Below are positions 57,601 to 64,000 of a stretch of 64,000 nucleotides of DNA, one piece after another (the stretch's first letter is position 1; each line of letters begins with the position of its first letter). The stretch is from Cheilinus undulatus (lineage: Eukaryota > Chordata > Actinopteri > Labriformes > Labridae): NCBI RefSeq assembly GCF_018320785.1, contig NC_054872.1:42892551-42956550 (forward strand), read 5' to 3'. Below the pieces are notes generated by a model, which made no database searches, was not told the origin of the DNA, and saw only the letters and a program-made list of their open reading frames with translations. The position numbers and the translations under genes are program-made.

Positions 57601-59075
57601 TTAAAATTAGGAGTTGTTCCTTTAATTAAGAACTATGATCTTATGTAAAGTGCATCAGAGTAATCTGGGTGTTTGCATAATCTGCAGAGTTTCCCAAACT
57701 GCCCTTGGGTGTTAGAAAGTTTGCACCATGAGTGAAGTGACTCAATTAGAGAAGTCCCACCTGTGAGGAGCATCCACATAATGAAAGGGGAAGATTCTCA
57801 AATGGAACTTTCATTCTTTCGTTGTAAGACCAGGTAGTTAAAGGTTGTTTAAAACAATGGAGTTGTATTAATTTAGAATTCTAACACAGCTATTTCAGAA
57901 TTATTATAACAAATGTTTAGTTTTAAGGGAACAGTACTCAATCACTTCAGATATTTTTCTCACTGATTCAATCTGCATTATGGTGACCTATTAATATTGC
58001 ACAAGCATCTATAAAATACAGGAGACTCATGGCTAAATGGCGTTAGTTGTGAGCTTAACAGCAACCATTGTAAGTGGTTGTTGTTGAGCATAATTTGCAT
58101 TTGACTTTTCTGAGATAATCTTTAAGTTGATCAAATTTCTCCCACACATTTGCCCAGATACCACTGTGACAAAGATAGTCAACCTTAGAATTTTTCATGC
58201 AAACATTAAGGAGTTTGTTTTAAAGAAGATGCTTTATTTTCAGAATTGCATTTAAAGTATAAATATGTTTATATTGATGACAAGGTAGGCTTTGATTCAT
58301 GATTTATTCTGAGAAAACAGGCAAATCTATGAAAAGATATGTAACAGCCTAATGTGGCTGTAATGAAATGATTTCAAAGGAACTGCCAAACATTAATGAC
58401 CTCTTATCTTATTGGATAATCTTATTTATGTCTGCTCTTTGAAATGGTGCTATCTCGCAAAAGAGTTTTCAAATTTGTGCGCACATTTATAGTGATTGTG
58501 AACATTTTGAATCTTGACTCTAACAGCAGAAAGTGCAGTAAGGCAGTGGCACTGAACTTCACATTGTTGCTACGTTTACGCCTCCTTTAAACTGTATCAC
58601 TTATTTAAAATTCACACATTAAATGTGTAAATATCTTTTATTGCCTTTGGGGTGACATGACCCTGAATTAAAATGACTCAGTAGTGTTAATCAAAATTCA
58701 GAAACTTTGTGATAACAACTGTTTTCACTGGGAGATAAATCAACACCTTTTCAGTGCATTGTTTGTTCTCCAAATAAGACATCAATACCTTGTCTCTTTA
58801 CCCATGATTGTTTTGAATAACAGTCAGCGTCATGTATTAAAAAGATAAGAGGCTATTGCGAAATTTGTGGTACTGAGACTGAGCAAGGGGGGGAAGCTTA
58901 ATGATGAAAACAGAACTGTGTTTTTTTGCATTCTTGTCCTTGTAGATGCCAAAAAAGCTGGAATGAAGGCCTTTCTGTGTTTGATATTAAAATTAAAATT
59001 AAAGAACACACACTAGTGTGATAAACATGGTACTTCTGAAAACATTTGGGGGCAAACTGAATAAATAACTAAATG
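57600..59075. other. AT-rich spacer beyond the gpsm3 3' end, nothing recognised
   Basis: No open frame of interest and no repeat I can name. Confidence 0.4.
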
Positions 59076-59581
59076 CAAATTGCTCTGAGAGATGTTTATT
59101 TACTGGAGGAGTTTACAGTCATGCATTCAGTGGCCTTTAAACTATTGTCTTCTTACCACCATCCCTTGTGTGTTTAATATCTATTGTACAAAAAGAAAAA
59201 CACTGTAGAGATCAGTAGACTGCCTCCTCCACACTTAAAAATTGTGCAAACACAAAACCATCCAAACACTCATCACATACGCTCAGCACAGGATATAAAA
59301 AAGCACATCTATAGCTCTTATTTATGAGGATAGATTAAAATACCTAACTTGTAAACTTCACAATCACATCAGGATCCACTCTAAATGCTCCATTGCTTAA
59401 ACATTAGCGTTTTCGCTAGTCTCAACAGCTTAGCACTGACATCAAAAGTGATGACAAAACTCTAAAAAAGCGTCATCAGGGTAAAAAAAAGACCCTGTTT
59501 TAACAGTAAATACGGCTAAAAGGCTACAATACTGGATGGCTTCCTCTGTGACTCCCACAGTTCTTTTGCATTTTTTCCATC
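59075..59581 (-). other. gpsm3: gpsm3 3' untranslated region (inferred)
   Basis: The first AATAAA on the minus strand after the stop is at 59095-59100, about 480 bases on, giving a compact 3' UTR with no coding frame. Confidence 0.45.
59095..59100 (-). terminator. gpsm3: Polyadenylation signal, likely gpsm3
   Basis: Canonical AATAAA on the minus strand and the first such signal downstream of the gpsm3 stop codon. Confidence 0.45.
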
Positions 59582-59722
59582 TCAGGTTTGCAGCAGGCAT
59601 GGCAGTTCAGTCCTCTGCTCCTCCATGCGCCCCCCCTGGACCCTCAGGAGCAGGGAGAAGAAGTCCTCATCATCCATGGGACCAGGGGCCCTGCTGCGCT
59701 GATCCTCCAGTCTGCCTTGAGC
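59582..59722 (-). CDS. gpsm3: gpsm3 coding exon 4 (rest of GoLoco 3, GoLoco 4, stop)
   Basis: Residues 290-335. AQGRLEDQR finishes GoLoco 3, then DEDFFSLLLRVQGGRMEEQR is GoLoco 4, ending ELPCLLQT and TGA. Acceptor gctttcag. Confidence 0.93.
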   Translation of the reverse strand, partial: AQGRLEDQRSRAPGPMDDEDFFSLLLRVQGGRMEEQRTELPCLLQT

Positions 59723-61643
59723 CTGAAAGCAAATGCAAAAATAATGCCAGAAATTGAGTTGAAAGCTGATTAATGCTCTTAAAATGGCATGAGTAATTGC
59801 CAGATGTGTTTTTGCTGTAACTGCATTTACTTGTGTGGTAAGAATCATGTTATACAGATCCTCTTTGGGCACAGGAGCCACAGCAGGAGTTGGTGCAGGA
59901 ACAGACACAGGCCTTCTCACGAAAGAGAGCTGCTTTATGCTGCCTCTGAAACTTCTTGTCTTTGATTTTGTCGGTGGAGACCTGTCGAGATGCGCCCTCT
60001 GGTCATCCAGCCTGCGAGCCTGAGCAGTGGCCACCAGCTCGAAAAACTCCTCTTTCTGCAGTGAAGTCATGGAGGAAAAGATGACTGTGGAGAAACGAGA
60101 GAAGATGGCAGGAGACTCTCAATGGTCGTTGGTCAAAGAGAGATGTAAGAAAACATTCTTCAGTCACGAAGCACTGAGTAGTTTAGTGTTGTTTCAGTTT
60201 GATCAAAATGAGTCAGCATCACGACATGGAAACAAATGCAACACTGTTTAACATAATGCATCTCTGCAAATCTCTCCCACCTCTGTGTGTTGGTTTGCCC
60301 GTGTTGGGCTCAGAGTGGCACCTCCTCCTCCTCAGCCCACCGGCCTCCAGGCTGAAGGAGCAGCGCTGGTCATTGAGCCGCCTCCCCTCCTGGAGGGTGC
60401 AGAGCAGCTCATACAGCGACTCCGGGAAGTCTGGGGTTAACCGGTGAGCCTGAGAAACACGCGGGTAGGTGTCAGAGAAAGAATGAAGGAGGGAGGAAAA
60501 GGTTTCTAGCTGAGTGGCACAGACTGTTTGTTGGCACAGTGAAAGAATTCACTCAACTCCTACGTACTCCCACATGCTCTGTAACAAAATGATAGCTGCT
60601 CTTTTCCACCACGAGGTTGTTTTTCTGGTAAAGTCCACAGAGGATTGCTGGATTTTAAAAAGCATTAAAAATAAGTATTTTGTTTGCTTCATGTCTAAGT
60701 TACTTGAGCGATAACATCAGAATCTGTGCCATTTTGGCAGCTGTTTTTGATTGATTTGTCTTAGCATTTTGATTAAGACTGAGTTCAGTTTAAGTCCAAT
60801 TTGAGTCTTTTACCTTTATAGGATGATCAAGACATTTTAGTCCAGCTTTAGCCAATAAAAAGTCCTTACTTTTAAGCAAAACTGCTATTTTTTGATTGAT
60901 GTAATCAGCCAAATTAATGTAAATGTCATACATTCATATAATTGTACTATCATTACTTTCATTGATTTAAAATATCAAATATCATAGATTTTGAATGTCC
61001 AAGAGTCCAGCACTAACATTTTAGTCTCGCTTTAGCCTTCTTGAAGAAAACTAAACTTAAATTTGTCAGTTTTATCACCAAAGACCCATTTATAGCTAGT
61101 CTCAGTCTAGTCCTCATCAAAAAGGTAGTCCATAAACATTTTAGTCATAGTTTTGCACTGGTCAGAATGCAGAGAAAGTATAATAAAAAGTCTACTCACC
61201 TCTTTTGTGTTGCCTTCAGGTAACTCTGAGGAATTCAAGCTTTTTCTGTCAAATTTAGGGTCAATTTCAGTAGCTTTTTCGTCCTCTGTATCATTCGGTT
61301 TCTCAGGTTTTTCATTAATCCTCATCATCTCGAGTGTCTGCCCATCAGCTCTGTTTTGTCCATCATTTACATCCTCAGTGTCCTCTTGTTTTTCTCCTTG
61401 AATGTCCTCTGCTTTGGTCTCTCGCTCTTCTAAACACATTTTACTCGCTTCATCTTCTTCTTTCTCGTCCTCTCCAGCCTGTTCCTCTTCCTTATTTAGG
61501 GCTGAATCTACGCTGCAGCTCTGAACAACAACAGCTGCCCCTGTTTCAGATACACCCTCTGTTATGTCTCCCTCTTCTGTGATGTGGAGACGTCCCAGAA
61601 GCCCCTCTTCAGCCATTTCAACTTTGATCTCTGCACAGTCCAT
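59582..61643 (-). CDS. gpsm3: gpsm3: G-protein signalling modulator 3-like GoLoco protein (4 coding exons)
   Basis: GoLoco proteins bind GDP-loaded G-alpha-i and block nucleotide release; mammalian GPSM3/AGS4 is cytosolic and found mainly in leukocytes. Exons: 61200-61643, 60281-60449, 59831-60084, 59582-59722. Introns are GT-AG and phases agree, giving 335 residues (human GPSM3 is 160). Residues 20-140 are strongly acidic and look disordered. GoLoco motifs end in LNDQR (about 155-175), LDDQR (216-234), LEDQR (279-298) and MEEQR (307-326), each keeping the essential Gln-Arg. The last one, LLLRVQGGRMEEQR, and SLQKEEFFELVATAQARRLDDQR-type spacing match GPSM3 best. GPSM1/GPSM2 have TPR repeats before four GoLocos, which are absent here; PCP2 has two. 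The chosen start is the ATG at 61643, since the codon further upstream is only TTG and a splice acceptor sits at 61662. Confidence 0.85.
59831..60084 (-). CDS. gpsm3: gpsm3 coding exon 3 (GoLoco 2 and first half of GoLoco 3)
   Basis: Residues 205-289. EEFFELVATAQARRLDDQR is the best-conserved motif of the protein. A Pro/Ala-rich spacer follows, then EDLYNMILTTQ, the N-terminal half of GoLoco 3, cut by the donor CAA|gtaaat. Acceptor ctccacag. Confidence 0.92.
60281..60449 (-). CDS. gpsm3: gpsm3 coding exon 2 (GoLoco 1)
   Basis: Residues 149-205. DFPESLYELLCTLQEGRRLNDQR is the first GoLoco, followed by a basic RRRRCHSEP stretch. Acceptor gtttctcag, donor G|gtggga. Confidence 0.9.
61200..61643 (-). 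CDS. gpsm3: gpsm3 coding exon 1 (acidic N-terminus)
   Basis: 148 codons. Starts MDCAEIKVEMAEEGLLGRL and continues as a Glu/Asp/Lys-rich low-complexity stretch with no motif I recognise. Donor GAG|gtgagt. The exon probably begins at 61661 after acceptor tctcttcag, leaving 18 bases of 5' UTR. Confidence 0.8.
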
Positions 61644-62235
61644 CAAGCTTGTTGTCAAACCCTGAAGAGAAGATACACAGAAACAGGGGTTAGGTAAAGG
61701 ATCTCAGGTCAGAGGCTTTGTTAGTACTCCTGGGAAAATCCTCACTAGTATCACCTTTGAAAGTTACTTGATATAGACAAGATTGTTATGAAGATGAGTC
61801 TTTGACGTGCATAGAAACATAAGTGAAACCAGTTTGACAAGTTCCAGCATGTTGTCTACAGATGTTTAAGCCGAAAATCCAATTATAAGTCTCATATTTC
61901 TGTCAGCTGTATGACAATAAAGGCGTGTAATAACACAGGTGGATTAAATTTCCTACTTTAGAGGCTGATTGAGGATTTTTTAAGCTGTCAAATTCACTTT
62001 TATGCTTCTTGAAATACATTTTTGACCCAAAACTCATCATATTAAATTTAAATTCACTCCTACCTTAAAAGTTGTCCTTTTACAGCTTCATCTGTTGAAG
62101 TTCCCACACTCCAAGCAGCGCATATTTCACATAATTTGTCTTCTCGATATCTAAATGAAGAAAAAAAAACAGCCTGGTATGAAGCGTTTCACATGCCGAT
62201 GTGACAAGCTCTCGCCCGTTCTGTCTGACTGCTAC

Positions 62236-62290
62236 CTTCTCTCTCGTCTCCTCTCTTCCTGTTCCTCTTACCACAGCCCACCCCTATTTA
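62236..62290 (-). promoter_or_regulatory. gpsm3: Candidate gpsm3 promoter and first non-coding exon
   Basis: On the minus strand a RUNX-type core (TGTGGTA, near 62269-62275) is followed by purine-rich ETS/PU.1-like sequence (GAGGAACAGGAAGAG), then by a good donor GAAG|gtagca with the exon edge at 62236. This fits a leukocyte-type promoter feeding the acceptor at 61662. It is an inference from motif order only. Confidence 0.3.
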
Positions 62291-62944
62291 CTTAGCCCAC
62301 ATATGACATGTCAGTCTATTATGAAATAGCACTGTCAAAAGCAGAAGCAGCATCACAGGTTTGCTTTGTATGGTTCAAAGAAAAGGGTTTACACTATTTG
62401 AGATCAATTTAGATTCTGTCAAAGCAGCTGTAAGTGAAGGCTGCTCTGCCTTGAGTGCTGCTCATTTTATTACGACAGACTCGACTGCAACATGTTGAAA
62501 CAGGCTCACAGTTCTTCTGACACTGCTGTGGTTTTGGCACACATCCTGTTGACTTGCTGCTAAAAGGAGAAGTAGAGTCAGAGTAGTGAGAGAAGCTGTG
62601 TGAGATTATCATTTAAACCAGAGACATTAAAAAAGGAGCTGCTTTAATCTGAGAGCCTCTGTTGACGCTGGTAACATGGCCCAGACATCAGAGCTCATAA
62701 TCTCTGTTTAGTATAGGTGTTTTTTTTTCTTTGTTATTTCCTGACACCCACGTTCACACTTCTGCTTTCTGAAAATGCAAGGAGAGCAGATGTTTTGGTA
62801 ACATTTCACCCAGCAGTGTATTGCCAGTCTGGCAGCCCACTTAATCTCCTTATAGTCCTTTTAAGAGATGATGTCCTTAATTGATCCTTCAAGAGGAAAT
62901 TGAAGTTTTGCACTCTATTATTGAACTCTCTACACACTCAAAAG

Positions 62945-63200
62945 CTGAAACACAAATGCAATCAATCTTTATTTGTATAGAGCCGATTCTTAACTAATGA
63001 TACCTCAAGACACTTTACAAAAAAGTCAGGTCTAGATAGTACTCTTTGTTAACCTCAAATACCTGATATTAATCCACCATTAGCTCAGCACTAAGCAGCG
63101 ATTAGCACTGCTACAGTGGCAAGGAAAACTCCCTTTTAACAGGCAGAACCAGACTCATGTTGGACAGCCATCTGCTGAAGCTGTGTTGCAGTTGTAAAGG
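62945..63200 (+). repeat. Common percomorph dispersed repeat
   Basis: TTTATTTGTATAGAGCCGATTC, CTCAAGACACTTTACAAAAA, AATCCACCATTAGC and GGCAAGGAAAACTCCCTTTTAACAGG occur in the order of a very frequent spiny-rayed fish repeat. Non-coding. Confidence 0.65.
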
Positions 63201-63689
63201 GATAGAGGAGGATGCAGAAAGAGAAAAGGAGGAGATACACATACACAAACAGAATCCTATGCTCATGCACTAATGTAGAGACATTAGAATAAAGGTTGGG
63301 GTTTGATGTTTTGCTAAGGGGCCATTTGGCAGTACTCAGGAAGTGAAATGACAACTATCGACACCTGTTACAAAGCTGCAGTTGGTGGTTCAGGAAAAAG
63401 CCAGTTCCCTTCTTTTTTGGCATCCTGACCTCTAAGAAGATCCTAACATGACAAATACACCGTCCAAAATTACCGACAAATAAGGACATTTCAATGGACC
63501 AGCTCACGATGTTAACTGTACAAAAAGGCTCATTCTGTTTGAAGGAAAGGGGTTTACATTTTATAACTGGCTACATGTTCACTGAAGTAACAACACATAA
63601 CATTTGCAGTTTTGCTGCTCTAATGGGTAAAACCGTCTGGGCCCGACTGACAGGACCAATCAGCAATGAGGGGCAGTACTTACAGGTGC

Positions 63690-63925
63690 AGTGGAATTGT
63701 GACTGAACAAGCAGCAACAAGAGGCTGGTGCAATTATGGCAGAAGAGATTAGTGTGCATGCTGCTAAAGCGCCTGTTTTATCAGAATTCGATGACATTTC
63801 TTTGTTAAAAGATAAACAAAGAACAGTAGTGAGTTGTTTTCTTAGAACTGCGTTTTGCAGTTCTATATGGAGTTTACTCCTCAGTAGCGGCTACATCACG
63901 TGTTTTGTTGCTCTGATTGGCCCGT
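63690..63925 (+). repeat. Dispersed repeat with helicase-like remnant, copy 2
   Basis: From an ATG at 63736 the frame reads AAKAPVLSEFDDISLLKDKQ, the same leader as at 37506, but then diverges where the helicase Walker A motif would be, ending at a TAA near 63927. It looks like an internally deleted copy. Confidence 0.5.
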
Positions 63926-64000
63926 AAAGATGTAACAGACAGAACGTTCATCCAGTGATCCTCAGAGTCTTTTTTTCAAAGGCTCTGCTCTTTCCCAAAT

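Larger units (their letters stand above)
61662..64000. other. Upstream flank of gpsm3; no further gene seen
   Basis: Contains the gpsm3 promoter candidate and two dispersed repeats (62945-63200 and 63690-63925). No coding frame I recognise. Confidence 0.45.

Noticed and set aside
61644..61658. Upstream start for gpsm3 at 61658
   Set aside because: That codon is TTG and lies three bases from a splice acceptor; the first ATG in frame is at 61643.
1..64000. Search for CRISPR arrays, operons, phage or other prokaryotic systems
   Set aside because: Nothing of the kind is present; the window is vertebrate genomic DNA.

Overview
This is vertebrate nuclear DNA, most probably from a ray-finned (percomorph-type) fish. 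Coding sequence is broken into short exons with GT-AG introns, the three encoded proteins match vertebrate families, and the rest is AT-rich DNA full of fish-type transposon debris: hAT MITEs, a Tc1 remnant, L2-type LINE ends and tRNA-derived SINEs. There is no sign of bacterial operons, CRISPR arrays or phage. Most open frames longer than 60 codons here are chance frames.

Layout. Positions 1-9095 hold no gene I can recognise; they are 5' flank or a 5'-UTR intron of the next gene. From 9096 to about 41430 on the + strand lies a complete 18-exon gene for a Ral guanine-nucleotide exchange factor, best matched to RGL2 (about 685 residues: REM domain, CDC25/RasGEF domain, C-terminal Ras-association domain). 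From 44580 to 52539 on the - strand lies a complete six-exon gene for lysosomal deoxyribonuclease II (dnase2, about 372 residues) with both catalytic histidines. The two genes converge, and the space between their 3' ends is a nest of mobile elements. From about 53900 to 59090 there is AT-rich DNA with no gene, including a diverged tandem repeat around an (AT)n tract. From 59582 to 61643 on the - strand lies a four-exon gene for a GoLoco-motif G-protein modulator, best matched to GPSM3/AGS4 (about 335 residues, four GoLoco motifs, long acidic N-terminus). Positions 61662-64000 are its upstream flank, with dispersed repeats.

How the genes relate. They share no pathway. Rgl2 links Ras-family GTPases to Ral, Gpsm3 holds G-alpha-i in its GDP form, and Dnase2 digests DNA in lysosomes. 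Human RGL2 and GPSM3 both lie in the MHC region of chromosome 6p21, so the block looks like a teleost counterpart of an MHC-linked segment that also carries dnase2, which is on chromosome 19 in humans.

I found no convincing undescribed system. The best second-look items are the layered transposon nests, several with intact 8-bp target duplications, the fourth GoLoco motif in gpsm3, and the 19-bp perfect inverted repeats bounding an element in an rgl2 intron. Exon edges come from reading frame, splice-site and phase agreement by eye. Family names rest on remembered protein similarity, not on a database search.
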